A stretch of 64,000 nt of DNA from JARLFX01 sp036404255. Lineage in GTDB: Bacteria; Acidobacteriota; Terriglobia; Terriglobales; Acidobacteriaceae. Shown here one piece after another: positions 1-9,979 of this stretch (position 1 is the stretch's first letter; each line of letters starts with the position of its first letter). The stretch spans positions 62,001 through 126,000 of the forward strand of contig DASWOP010000179.1 of the NCBI GenBank assembly GCA_036404255.1, read 5' to 3'. Under the pieces are notes generated by a model, which saw nothing but the letters and a program-made list of their open reading frames with translations, searched no databases and was not told the origin of the DNA. The translations under genes were made by a program, and so were the position numbers.

Positions 1-1
1 C

Positions 2-2182
2 CGGCAGGACTGGTACTTCTTCGGCTACGGCCATGACTATAAGCAGGCACTCGGAGATTATGTCCGCGTCGCCGGCCGCGTCCCCTTGCCACCCCGCTTC
101 GCCTTCGGCGCCTGGTGGTCGCGGTATTGGTCCTACAGCGATCAGGAACTCGACGATCTCGTACAGCAGGCCCGCGCCAATCATGTCCCGCTGGACGTCC
201 TTGTCATTGACATGGACTGGCATCTGCCCTTCGGCAATGATTGGAGCATGCTGGACCCCTCCGGCAACCGTGCCCGATGGACCGGCTACACCTGGAACAA
301 GCTCCTTTTCCCCGATCCCCAGCTCTTCCTTGAGAAGATGCACCGCGAAGGGCTCAAAGTCACTCTCAATCTGCATCCAGCCTCCGGCGTCCAACCGTTC
401 GAGGATGCCTACCCCGCCATGGCACGTGCCATGGGCATCGATCCTACCTCCGGCAAGTACGTGCCGTTCGACATCACCGACAAGCAATTTGCCCGCAATT
501 ACTTGGACATCCTCCACCATCCCATCGAGCGCCAGGGCATTGACTTCTGGTGGCTCGACTGGCAGCAAGCCCAGCACACGAAACTGCCGGGCGTCGATCC
601 TACGTGGTGGCTAAACTATGTCCACTTCACCGATCAGCAGCGTGAAGGCAAGCGCCCGCTGCTCTTCCATCGCTGGGGTGGCCTCGGCAATCATCGTTAC
701 CAGATCGGATTCTCCGGCGACGTCGTCTCCACCTGGGAATCACTCGCCTTCCAACCGTGGTTCACCGCTACTGCGGCCAATGTCGGCTATGCCTACTGGA
801 GCCATGACATTGGCGGCCACATGCCCGGCAAGATCGAACCCGAGCTCTACACCCGCTGGTTGCAGTTCGGAGCGCTTAGCCCGATTCTGCGTACCCACAC
901 CACTAAGAATCCTGAAGCTGAACGCCGCATCTGGGCCTATCCGGAACCATATTCCGACGTCATGCGGCAGGCTTACGATCTGCGCTATGCCCTGGTGCCA
1001 TATCTTTACACTGAGGGCAGACGCACCTACGACACCGGCGTCGCCTTCCTTCGTCCTCTCTATTACGACTGGCCCGGAAGTGCCGAAGCTTACACCAGTG
1101 AAAACGAATATCAGCTTGGAGAGAACTTTATCGTCGCTCCGGTAACCGTTCCCGCTGACGCACAGACCAACCTTACCCATGAATCCGTTTGGCTCCCGCC
1201 CGGCGAATGGATCGAATTACCTACCGGCCGGCATCTTCAAGGTCCCACCACTCTGGATCGAGCATTCTCGCTAGCGCAGATCCCCCTCTACGCTCGTGCC
1301 GGCGCCCTCATCCCTATGGCCCCGCCGATGAGCTACACAAGCGAGCGTCCGCTCAGCCCGCTAGTCGTTCAGGTCTATGCACTGCCCGAGGGCGCAAGTT
1401 CCCACTACATTCTCTACGAAGATGCGTCCTCCACATCCAACTACACCGCCGGTGAAGCCACTAGGACCAACCTTTCTGCTACCCAGGCCGGCGATACCCT
1501 TACCGTAACCATCGCAGCCAGCGAGGGAAGCTACCCTGGTATGCCGCCCACGCGCAGCTACGAACTCAGACTACCCGGAGACTGGCCGCCATCCCAGGTC
1601 AGAATCAACGGTATCGAGGTCGACTACCAGCCAGACGCCACCCACAAGGGTTGGAGGTTTGAAGGGAACACCCTCACTACTATTATCTCCGCCGGCGACT
1701 TTCCGGTCGGCGTGCAAGTGACGTTTACCATTCGCCGCGATACCTCGTTGTTCGCCCGCCGCACCGAACTCAACGGCTTTGCCGGAGCCATCCAGCGTCT
1801 GCGCGAGGCCTACGACGTCCTTCAGAACAACACTCCCATCGATACACCGCCCGATGAGTTGACCGATGCAATGCAGGCCGGCGACCGGCTCACTTACCAT
1901 CCCCAACAGGCCGGCAGCATCCTTATCCACTGGAACGAAGTTCTCGCGCGTGTTCCGGCAGCCGTCGCGAAGGTCGAATCCGTCGGGCAGCAGCGCCGCG
2001 AGACTATGATTCACGACCTCCTGCTGGCCAACCACAACTTGACGCCGGAAGCAGCTGCGGCAATGCTTCAGCGGACACAACACCGCGACAGTATCGCCTC
2101 GGCTGCCATCGCCGATATGCAAAGCGAGCGCTCTGCTCAAGCCCAATCCGCCGGCCCGACGCTCCTTCGGAAACCAGAATGA
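2..2182 (+). CDS. Glycoside hydrolase family 31 protein, 5' end cut by the window edge
   Basis: The frame is open from base 2, so the N-terminus lies outside the window. GH31 enzymes are retaining alpha-glucosidases or alpha-xylosidases. The GH31 landmarks appear in order: an early DMDWH motif, WWLDWQQ whose Asp (codon 557-559) would be the nucleophile, and SHDIGGH whose Asp (806-808) would be the acid/base, followed by the conserved RTHTTK region and a C-terminal beta-sandwich like DUF5110 (about 1150-1730). After that comes a tail of roughly 140 residues, rich in Ala, Gln and Arg, which I do not recognise. The stop overlaps the GH2 start by 4 nt (ATGA), which indicates translational coupling. 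The exact substrate cannot be read from the sequence; alpha-xyloside or alpha-glucoside are the main options. Confidence 0.9.
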   Translation, partial: RQDWYFFGYGHDYKQALGDYVRVAGRVPLPPRFAFGAWWSRYWSYSDQELDDLVQQARANHVPLDVLVIDMDWHLPFGNDWSMLDPSGNRARWTGYTWNKLLFPDPQLFLEKMHREGLKVTLNLHPASGVQPFEDAYPAMARAMGIDPTSGKYVPFDITDKQFARNYLDILHHPIERQGIDFWWLDWQQAQHTKLPGVDPTWWLNYVHFTDQQREGKRPLLFHRWGGLGNHRYQIGFSGDVVSTWESLAFQPWFTATAANVGYAYWSHDIGGHMPGKIEPELYTRWLQFGALSPILRTHTTKNPEAERRIWAYPEPYSDVMRQAYDLRYALVPYLYTEGRRTYDTGVAFLRPLYYDWPGSAEAYTSENEYQLGENFIVAPVTVPADAQTNLTHESVWLPPGEWIELPTGRHLQGPTTLDRAFSLAQIPLYARAGALIPMAPPMSYTSERPLSPLVVQVYALPEGASSHYILYEDASSTSNYTAGEATRTNLSATQAGDTLTVTIAASEGSYPGMPPTRSYELRLPGDWPPSQVRINGIEVDYQPDATHKGWRFEGNTLTTIISAGDFPVGVQVTFTIRRDTSLFARRTELNGFAGAIQRLREAYDVLQNNTPIDTPPDELTDAMQAGDRLTYHPQQAGSILIHWNEVLARVPAAVAKVESVGQQRRETMIHDLLLANHNLTPEAAAAMLQRTQHRDSIASAAIADMQSERSAQAQSAGPTLLRKPE

Positions 2183-4872
2183 AACGAAACTCGCGAACCA
2201 CAGCACCCAAATTCGTCGCAAAAATTGCGGCCTCGCCCATCGCTCAATTGATCCTCGTGCCACTCCTCTGCCTCTGCCCCGTAAGCGCGACGGCTCAGCA
2301 CCCCAACGCAGGCCCAGACGCCACCAACCGCACACTCGACAGCGGCTGGCAGTTCCGTAGTCTCGCCACTCCCAAGCCGTCGCAAAAGGTCGACTGGCAG
2401 AGTGCCGTAGTCCCTGGGGTTGTTCAGACTGACCTGCTACGCCACAAGCTCATCCCCGAGCCCTTCTACGGTGACGACGACACCCATCTTCAATGGATCG
2501 GCCTCTCCGATTGGGAGTATCACACTACTTTCACACCCACATCGCACGAACTCACGCAGGCTCACCAGGAGTTCCACTTCGAAGGGCTCGACACTTTTGC
2601 CGACATTATTCTCAACGGCGAAACGCTGCTCCAGACCGATAACATGTTTCGCACCTGGCGTATTCCGATCCAGGGCAAACTGCATCCCGGCCCCAATGAA
2701 CTACGCATTGTCTTCCACTCACCGGTCACAAAGATGATTCCGATTGTCAAGGCCAAGGCCATCCAACTCCCGACAGTCGGCCAGGTGCAGCGCGTCAGCG
2801 AGGAGAACATAGCGACCGACCCCTACGTCCGCAAGTCGCCTTATCACTATGGTTGGGACTGGGGTCCGCGTTACGTCACTGAAGGCATCTGGAAGCCCGC
2901 ACATCTTGAAACCTGGTCCGGCGCACAGATACTTGATACCCACATTCAGCAGCGCCACGTCGACTCTGCCTCCGCCGACCTCGATGCACAACTTGAGGTC
3001 GAGTCCTCGAAGCTTGAACGTGCCATAGTACGCGTCCAGTACCGTCCGTTAGACCGACCCTCGGCCACGCCCATTCTCGCCTTGCAGATGCCGGTTTCGC
3101 TCTCCGCCGGAAGCAACATGTTGTCGTTGCCGTTCTCCATCCGCAAACCAAAACTTTGGTTCCCAACCGGCTATGGCGCTCAGTCCCGATATCTGTTCAC
3201 ATTCACCCTCTCGACGAACAGCGGGACGGTACTCTATCGCGAGCTCCGCACCGGGCTTCGTTCAATCGAGCTTCGCCGCCAATCCGATCAGTGGGGCAAG
3301 AGCTTCACGTTCGTCGTCAATGGAATTCCTATCTTCGCGAAAGGCGCTGCGGTCATCCCCTTCGATAGTTTCCCCACCCGCGTCACTGCAGCTCGTCACC
3401 GTGAAATACTTCAGGCTGCACACGACAGCAACATGAACATGGTTCGCGCGTGGGGCGGGGGCTATTACGAAAGCGATGACTTCTACGAACTCTGCGACTC
3501 TCTCGGACTCATGGTCTGGCAGGACTTCATGTTCGGTGGCGCTTTCGTTCCTGGCGACGAAGCCTTCCAGAAGAGCGTAGAGCAGGAGGCCATCGACAAC
3601 GTCACTCGTCTCCGCGACCATCCCAGTATCGTCATCTGGTGTGGCAACAATGAGACCGAGTATTTTCTCGGCGGCTGGAACAAGCGTCAACGAGAAAAGA
3701 ACAAGATCCCGCAAGATGATCGCGAGCGCGTGACCCACGATTACTCCATGCTCTTCGACGGCATTCTCAAGCGCGTCATCCTTGAAAAGGCCACCCCCGT
3801 TCCCTACTGGGCCAGCTCCCCCAGCTCCGGCTACGACCTTCCCACCGACGCCAACCGCAACGGCGACGCGCACTACTGGGATGTCTGGCACGGAACTGCC
3901 CCCGTATCGGATTATCTGAAGCAAACACCACGATTCATGTCGGAGTTCGGCTTCATCAGCTTCCCGAACCTCGAAACCATTCGCTCTTTCATTCCGCCTG
4001 ACCAGATGCAGTTCAACTCGCCCATTATGGAGGATCACCAGAAGAGCGAAGGCGGCAATGAAAAAGTCCAGATGTACCTCGCTCGCGACTACGGCGAAGC
4101 TCGCGACTTCGCCTCTTTTGTCTATCTCAGCCAGGTTCAGCAAGCTGAGGCCATCAAGGTCGGGGCAGAACAACTCCGCCGCTCGCGACCCCGCACCATG
4201 GGCTCTCTCTTCTGGCAGCTGAACGACTGCTGGCCCACCATCTCCTGGTCCAGCATCGACTTCTTCGGACGCTGGAAAGCCCTTCAGTTCTATGCTCGCC
4301 GCTTCTATGCGCCGGTCCTCGTGTCTCCTCTGCGCCACGACGGCAAACTTGATATCTATGCCGTCTCCGACCTGCAGCAGCCGAAGTCACTCACCCTCAA
4401 TCTTCGCCTCATGAGCGTCGAGGGCAACGAGATCGCCCGGCGTACTCAGCAAGTCGAGCTGCCGCCGCTCTCCAGCCATATCCTCCTCACCCTTGACGAA
4501 AAGGAGCTGCTTGGCACACACGATCCCCGCACCCTTTTCTACACCATGGAACTGAGTGAAAGCCAAGTTTCCGTCGCCAGTAATCTCGCTTTTCTCGTCC
4601 CCATGAAGCAACTCGCACTCACCAACCCCAATCTCCACGCCGAGTGGCTTCAAGCCCCCGGCAAGTTACAGCTACGCCTCACCGCAAGTGCTCTTGCCCG
4701 CAACGTTCAGGTCTCCTTTGGCGAAGATGCAGCCGAGCTCTCCAACAACTTCGTCGATGTCTTACCCGGCCAGCCTCTAGTCCTCAACGTCACCAGTACT
4801 ACGTCGCCCGAAGTACTTCGCAGCCATATGAAGCTCACCTCGCTGGTCGATGCACTGAAATCATCACCCTAG
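2179..4872 (+). CDS. Secreted beta-mannosidase, glycoside hydrolase family 2
   Basis: This 897-aa protein starts at the ATG that overlaps the GH31 stop. A hydrophobic segment around residues 20-38 ending in TAQ suggests a signal peptide. The order is N-terminal sugar-binding jelly roll (residues 50-230, with a FEGLDTFADI motif typical of beta-mannosidases), Ig-like domain, TIM barrel and C-terminal sandwich. The acid/base is Glu492 in WCGNNE and the nucleophile Glu589 in SEFGF. Length and motifs match GH2 beta-mannosidases, which remove terminal beta-mannose from manno-oligosaccharides. It lies between GH31 and GH3 genes on one strand, so the three probably act on the same plant polysaccharide fragments. 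Confidence 0.92.
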   Translation: MKRNSRTTAPKFVAKIAASPIAQLILVPLLCLCPVSATAQHPNAGPDATNRTLDSGWQFRSLATPKPSQKVDWQSAVVPGVVQTDLLRHKLIPEPFYGDDDTHLQWIGLSDWEYHTTFTPTSHELTQAHQEFHFEGLDTFADIILNGETLLQTDNMFRTWRIPIQGKLHPGPNELRIVFHSPVTKMIPIVKAKAIQLPTVGQVQRVSEENIATDPYVRKSPYHYGWDWGPRYVTEGIWKPAHLETWSGAQILDTHIQQRHVDSASADLDAQLEVESSKLERAIVRVQYRPLDRPSATPILALQMPVSLSAGSNMLSLPFSIRKPKLWFPTGYGAQSRYLFTFTLSTNSGTVLYRELRTGLRSIELRRQSDQWGKSFTFVVNGIPIFAKGAAVIPFDSFPTRVTAARHREILQAAHDSNMNMVRAWGGGYYESDDFYELCDSLGLMVWQDFMFGGAFVPGDEAFQKSVEQEAIDNVTRLRDHPSIVIWCGNNETEYFLGGWNKRQREKNKIPQDDRERVTHDYSMLFDGILKRVILEKATPVPYWASSPSSGYDLPTDANRNGDAHYWDVWHGTAPVSDYLKQTPRFMSEFGFISFPNLETIRSFIPPDQMQFNSPIMEDHQKSEGGNEKVQMYLARDYGEARDFASFVYLSQVQQAEAIKVGAEQLRRSRPRTMGSLFWQLNDCWPTISWSSIDFFGRWKALQFYARRFYAPVLVSPLRHDGKLDIYAVSDLQQPKSLTLNLRLMSVEGNEIARRTQQVELPPLSSHILLTLDEKELLGTHDPRTLFYTMELSESQVSVASNLAFLVPMKQLALTNPNLHAEWLQAPGKLQLRLTASALARNVQVSFGEDAAELSNNFVDVLPGQPLVLNVTSTTSPEVLRSHMKLTSLVDALKSSP

Positions 4873-4958
4873 AGCGAAACCTCTAGCCACACATTGTCAG
4901 TAATTCTTGAACCCTCCATTAACCATTACCGCTCAAATCGTTCTGCTGGAGAATCGCC

Positions 4959-7463
4959 GTGCATATTGCCACCATCAATCGCAAATCGAAGTTAGTCTCT
5001 GCACTCTGTGCATCCCTGCTCGTGCTTATCATCTCGCAAGCGCAAAGTCAGGCTCCCATTCCCGATTCACCCCAGATAGAAGAGCGTATCTCGAAGATGC
5101 TCGCGAAGATGACTCTCGACGAAAAGCTCTCGCTCATAGGTGGCAATAACTTCTCCACCCACGCCATCCCTTCCATCGGCTTGCCCGCCCTGAAAATGAG
5201 CGATGGTCCTTACGGCGTTCGCACCTACGGCCGCACCACCGCTTATGCTGCAGGCATCGCGCTCGCCGCCGCATGGGATACTGAAATCGCTCGCCGCACA
5301 GGCGAGTCCATGGGCAAGGATGCGCGTGCGCGTGGTATCCACTTCCTGCTCGCACCTGGCGTCAACATTTACCGCTCTCCCATGAATGGGCGCAACTTCG
5401 AGTACTTCGGCGAAGACCCCTTTCTCGCTGCCCGCACTTCGGTCGGGTTCATTGAAGGCGTCCAATCCCAGGGAGTCGTTGCTACCGTCAAGCACTTCGC
5501 TGCGAATAACTCCGAGTTCAACCGCCACAACCTCAACACCATCATCGATGAACGTACCTTGCGTGAGATTTACCTGCCTGCCTTCGAAGCCAGTGTCCGC
5601 GACGCCCATGCTGGCGCCGTCATGGATAGTTACAACCTTCTCAACGGCGAACACCTTACTCAGAACAGCCGTATGAATAATGAAATTCTAAAGAAGGAAT
5701 GGGGATTCAACGGCGTCCTCATGTCTGACTGGGACGCGACCTACAACACGATCGGTGCGGCTAACGGAGGCCTCGATCTGGAAATGCCATTCGGCAAATT
5801 CATGAATTCCACGGCCCTGAAGCAGGCGATGGCCAACGGTCAGGTCTCCGAAGCTATCATCGATGCCAAGGTCAAAGCCATTCTCCGCACTGCCATCCGT
5901 TTTCACTTCCTCGAGCGTCCCCAGCAGGATGACACCCTCTCCCTCTACGACACCGGAGGCAGTATCGTAGCTTATGACGCTGCACTGGCTAGCATAACCC
6001 TCCTACGCAACGAACATACAACCCTGCCCCTCGACCCCGCGCACATCCGCACCATTGCTGTAATCGGGCCAAACGCGCAGCCTGCGGTTCCGGGCGGAGG
6101 CGGCAGTTCCGAGGCCAATCCCTTCAGTTCCGTCAGTTTCCTCGACGGCATCGCGAAGCGCCTTGGCCCAGGAATCAACATACTCTATGCCCGGGGTCTG
6201 CCTTCCCCATCTTCCGTCTTCTGGCAGACTCACTTCGACACACTCACCCGGCAGGTCTTCTCCAACACCGAATGCTCAGGCGCACCACGCAGCACAAACT
6301 CTCCCAACCTCATCACCGACTGGCGCCTGGAAAATTGGCCCCACACGCAGGACAAACGCTGCCTTCGCTGGACCGCCACCTACTCTCCCAGCCATGACGG
6401 TGCTTACACCATGCTCGTCGCCGCTGCCGGAAAGGATGCGTATCAGCTTCGCGTCGATGGCAAAGTAGTCCTGAAGCAACTGCGCACCGAAGATCAAACT
6501 CCGCGCTCCGTGGAAGTTCGCCTCTACGCCGGCCGCCCCATCAACGTCGAATTGGAGTACATACCTGACGCCGATATCGACCGCATCGGTTTCGGTATTC
6601 AAGCCACAGACGATCTCATCAGTCCCGAAGTGAGAAACATCGCCGCCCACGCTGACGCAGCGATTGTCTGCGTTGGATTTGACCCCAGTACCGAAGCCGA
6701 GGGCAAAGACCGGACTTATGATCTTCCCTTCGGCCAGACGGCCCTGATCAAGGCCGTCTCGGCACTCAATCCGAAAACAATTGTTACTATTACCTCGGGT
6801 GGAGCCTATGCCACCGACAAATGGCTCACCAGCGTTCCCGTGCTGTTGCAGACCTGGTACTCCGGCCAGGAGGGAGGCCGTGCTCTCGCTACCATCCTCT
6901 TCGGCCATAGTCCCGAGGGCAAGCTTCCCATCAGCTTCGAGCGCACGTGGGATGACAATCCGGCGCATGACAACTACTATCCTCAAACTGGCCTCCCCGG
7001 GCCGCAGCCATCTGTCGCGTACAAGGAAGGCCTATTCCTCGGCTACCGCTTCTACACTTCCATGCATAAGCCCGTACTCTTCCCTTTCGGCTTTGGCCTG
7101 TCCTATACCACCTTCCGCTTCAGCAATCTTCATCTCACTCCAGGTGCGAGTTTGGACTCTCCCTCCGCCGAATTCGACATAACGAATACCGGTAAAACGG
7201 ATGGAACGGACATCGCGCAGCTGTACGTTGGCAGTCTTTCTTCTAAGGTCATCCGACCCATCCGCGAGTTGAAAGGATTTCAGAAGGTGCATCTCGCGCC
7301 GGGACAGACGCAGCACATCATAATCCGCCTGGATCGACGCGCCTTCTCCTATTACCGCGTCGAATCAAAATCATGGCAGGCGGACCCGGGCAGATACCTT
7401 ATTCAGATTGGTGACTCATCGGTCGACCTGCCGCTCAGTCAGGAGATCACCCTTTCCGAATAG
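4959..7463 (+). CDS. Secreted beta-glucosidase, glycoside hydrolase family 3
   Basis: An 834-aa GH3 enzyme. It starts at GTG, with GGAG at 4948-4951. Residues 10-32 form a signal peptide ending in QAQSQ. The N-terminal TIM barrel carries the nucleophile Asp257 in MSDWDA, together with KHFAAN and DER landmarks. An insertion around residues 400-545, including GAYTMLVAAAG and a VDGKVV segment, looks like a PA14 carbohydrate-binding domain placed inside the second catalytic domain, as in many beta-glucosidases. The C-terminus is a fibronectin-III-like domain (about 740-820). It probably cleaves beta-glucosides or xylosides released by other enzymes. The 86-nt gap after GH2 fits one operon. Confidence 0.92.
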   Translation: MHIATINRKSKLVSALCASLLVLIISQAQSQAPIPDSPQIEERISKMLAKMTLDEKLSLIGGNNFSTHAIPSIGLPALKMSDGPYGVRTYGRTTAYAAGIALAAAWDTEIARRTGESMGKDARARGIHFLLAPGVNIYRSPMNGRNFEYFGEDPFLAARTSVGFIEGVQSQGVVATVKHFAANNSEFNRHNLNTIIDERTLREIYLPAFEASVRDAHAGAVMDSYNLLNGEHLTQNSRMNNEILKKEWGFNGVLMSDWDATYNTIGAANGGLDLEMPFGKFMNSTALKQAMANGQVSEAIIDAKVKAILRTAIRFHFLERPQQDDTLSLYDTGGSIVAYDAALASITLLRNEHTTLPLDPAHIRTIAVIGPNAQPAVPGGGGSSEANPFSSVSFLDGIAKRLGPGINILYARGLPSPSSVFWQTHFDTLTRQVFSNTECSGAPRSTNSPNLITDWRLENWPHTQDKRCLRWTATYSPSHDGAYTMLVAAAGKDAYQLRVDGKVVLKQLRTEDQTPRSVEVRLYAGRPINVELEYIPDADIDRIGFGIQATDDLISPEVRNIAAHADAAIVCVGFDPSTEAEGKDRTYDLPFGQTALIKAVSALNPKTIVTITSGGAYATDKWLTSVPVLLQTWYSGQEGGRALATILFGHSPEGKLPISFERTWDDNPAHDNYYPQTGLPGPQPSVAYKEGLFLGYRFYTSMHKPVLFPFGFGLSYTTFRFSNLHLTPGASLDSPSAEFDITNTGKTDGTDIAQLYVGSLSSKVIRPIRELKGFQKVHLAPGQTQHIIIRLDRRAFSYYRVESKSWQADPGRYLIQIGDSSVDLPLSQEITLSE

Positions 7464-7793
7464 ACCGCACCATTGTACGTTTGTACGGATACCGCTTGAG
7501 ATTCATTGGAAACTGAATCGATCCGTCTCTGTGCGATTAGAGACACTATGTGCAATCGCTGCCTGCATGCTTCCGGAAACATTTAGGTTCCATCACTGCC
7601 GACTACCAGATGCCACCGAATAGCCTGCGCCACCATTGGAGGGAAAATCTGGAGATTGCGGTTGAAGGTGCAGCCAATGTCCAGACCCCACCGGACTACT
7701 GCGAAGATTGCTCCGATACCCGCACCTGATTCTCCCCTAGATACGCCGACTAACGGAGAATGCTTGTAGCCACGTAAGTTCCACATCGAGCAC
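7464..7793. other. Intergenic region with no recognised feature
   Basis: These 330 bases separate the GH3 stop from the end of the aminotransferase pseudogene. I see no convincing ORF, RNA or terminator hairpin with a T-tract here. Confidence 0.5.
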
Positions 7794-8945
7794 TCATTTT
7801 GGAGTAGCGTGGGTAAGAGATCTGTTTTTGATTGCATGCAGAACTGCACGAAGTTCCCGTTGCGCTATGCGGTTCTCATCGAGAAACCTTATGGTGATGC
7901 GAGCTTAATCGGTGTACGGCGGAAACATTCGCCCGATCTCACACCTCACTTGCGGAGCGCATCCGCCAATTCAGTTTGCCGCTCGCCCGCATGGAAGAAG
8001 ATGAAATTGGTGCGCAAATCAGTGTGAGGAAGCCGAAGTTCATCGAGTATGGTGTTCCATCCCGCGCGCTTCTGCGCAACTAGAGCGCGAAATCGACGCA
8101 CATGATCGGAATCGGCCAGCGAGGCAGCGTCCGCGGCGATATTCAGGCGGCCAAGAGCTTCCGCATCTCCCAGCCCCTGGCCGCGTAGAATTGTTGTCAA
8201 TTCCAGCGGAGTGAGTGTGTAGCAAATAGGCATTCCGGCCAATCCGTAGACCTTATCAAAAATACGAAAAACTAAAAACATTCGCTCCCTCGCACACAAG
8301 TGCGACAGCAGAGTGCGACTTAAAATCGGCAGTGTATTCAAGATATGTCTCGTCAACGATGACAAGCACATGCCGTGACGCCTCACGAAGGAACTGTTTG
8401 AAGGCAGCATCATTGCTGACGGTGCCAGTAGGATTGTGCGGATTGAGCAAATAAATGGCACGAGTCTTCGGAGTGATTTTCTCACTTAGCGCAGCAAAAT
8501 CATTCTCAAATCGTGCGTTGAGCGGCACAGGAACGCCAATTCCACTCACATGAGCGGCTGCGTCGATGAGCGCGAAATACCATGGAGTCGAATAGGTGAA
8601 CTCGCCGCCGGGCCCTCCCTGACTTCCCAGGTAAAGACCGAGAGCACCGAGGATCTCGCCCAGGACGACTTAATCTGCCGATACACGTTCGTGAACAACA
8701 ATCTGCTCGAAAATGGCCTGTGCGGCCCTCGCGTATGCATACCGGAAGAGCCACGGAAATTCTCGCTGAACAACGGGAATGACCTCCGGCAAAGGTCCAT
8801 AGACATTCTCATTCAGGTTGAGCTGAATAGGCCGTTGTGCCCGGGGAGCACCGGCTACCGCAGCGGAATTGAGTGAGAATAGATTCGCTGTCAGCGCAAG
8901 ACTCGTAGTTTTCAACCAAGAGCTGCGGGTAAGGTCAAATGGCAC
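7794..8945 (-). pseudogene. Broken histidinol-phosphate-aminotransferase-like PLP enzyme
   Basis: Reading the minus strand from 8945 gives an exported-type leader (TRSSWLKTTSLA) and then the fold-type I aminotransferase landmarks IQLNLNEN, GEFTYSTPWY, YLLNPHNPTG and VDETYLEY. The frame is broken several times. A TAA interrupts it at 8670-8672, with clear homology continuing in the same frame afterwards. A frameshift follows near 8270-8285 in a T-rich run (VFRIFDKVYGLAG continues in another frame). A second frameshift lies near 7950 (IGRMFPPYTD continues in the third frame), and another in-frame TAA is at 7905-7907. Homology runs out near 7835 and the frame closes at 7794. So many lesions argue against sequencing error alone. 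Confidence 0.85.
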
Positions 8946-9377
8946 GTCGAGTACTCCGATTGGTTAGGGCGCGCCATCTCCTGGAATCCATGGTTTATCC
9001 GGTGCAGAAGGCGGCAGCGTGCTAGAAAGAGCTAGAAGGGTTGATCTGTGCACTCCAAGCCGCCCTGGAGTGGCATCAAAACCAGTTGAGCCGCAACCGC
9101 GCCCAACCGCAGCCTGTCCTTTCGCCTGCTGCAAATATTAGCCAGTAACACTCATCAACATACAAATTCACTGGTGAAATCCGACGCACGCTGCTACATA
9201 CGGGTCTGAGCATCTGTAATTGATCTGTTATAAATCGTCCACGACTCTCCTCTGGGATAAACGCCGGGCACGAGCGCACGGAGCGTCACCAGTGCAACTA
9301 CTCCTGCAAGGAAGAGAACGAGACAACCGTGCCTTCCAGTAGAATTAGCTGACCTCCAAATCACATCGGACGAACTC
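8946..9377. other. Intergenic region with no recognised feature
   Basis: This 432-bp stretch lies between the pseudogene start and a small plus-strand gene. Only short, unconvincing ORFs are present. It probably holds the former promoter of the pseudogene, but I cannot point to clear -35/-10 boxes. Confidence 0.4.
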
Positions 9378-9719
9378 ATGAAACGAGATGAACTGCTTCA
9401 ACGGCTACAGAGGATTAAAGACCGGGGAAACCAAGCCCTCAGTATCCTTGAAGCAATCCCCCAGACTGCAGGGACGGAGGCGGAAGCGAGAAGTATCGCC
9501 ATTTGGCTAAAGAATGAGTTGCAGGAAGAATTCCTGCGTACGTCGCCGGAGCGGATTCAAAAGGCCATGACGATCTTCGAAATAAGTATCTACGCGCCAA
9601 CGATCGAAGAAGCTTGGAAGCAAAGCGGAATCAGCCGCCTGAAGACCGATGATCCACCTTCCAGTAAATGGACCGAGGCACTCGAAGCCGTCGTCTATAC
9701 GGCCTGCAGATACATATGA
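9378..9719 (+). CDS. Hypothetical protein, 113 aa
   Basis: A small charged protein with no signal peptide or membrane segment. The N-terminal half looks mainly helical (RLQRIKDRGNQALSILEAI), and the middle contains an amphipathic stretch before EEAWKQSGISRL. I do not recognise a family. It stands alone between the pseudogene and the HTH gene, and the ribosome binding site is weak, so translation from this ATG is only probable. Confidence 0.5.
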   Translation: MKRDELLQRLQRIKDRGNQALSILEAIPQTAGTEAEARSIAIWLKNELQEEFLRTSPERIQKAMTIFEISIYAPTIEEAWKQSGISRLKTDDPPSSKWTEALEAVVYTACRYI

Positions 9720-9979
9720 TAGCGATCCATTGCAGCCGGTCTCCCAGAAATCTCGCCTGAATTGGCATCCCTACGGTTAGCTTTGAGAGCGTTACCGTCC
9801 GCCTCGCCGGATGGTGCCCCCATGACGTAATAGATGCTGCTAACGAACTGAACTCTTTCAGTATTGATGAGAGCAACCAGCTTGACGATGCCCTCTTGCC
9901 GATCGCTTCGCCAGAAGTCAAGGCTCGGACGCGATCCACTATAAGTCCGAGAAATCACCCTGCGTAGCAAAGGTACACG

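Noticed and set aside
3262..4338. A 358-aa minus-strand ORF opposite the GH2 gene
   Set aside because: It lies inside a strongly supported GH2 gene with intact catalytic motifs, and has a low-complexity Val/Ala/Glu-rich composition typical of an antisense shadow.
9194..9379. A 61-aa minus-strand ORF with one hydrophobic stretch, start overlapping the start of the 9378 gene
   Set aside because: No ribosome binding site, and one hydrophobic run in a GC-rich stretch is not enough to support a membrane protein.
9695..9970. A 91-aa minus-strand ORF after the 113-aa gene
   Set aside because: Only a TTG start without a ribosome binding site and no recognisable pattern; kept out of the gene list though it overlaps no strong gene.
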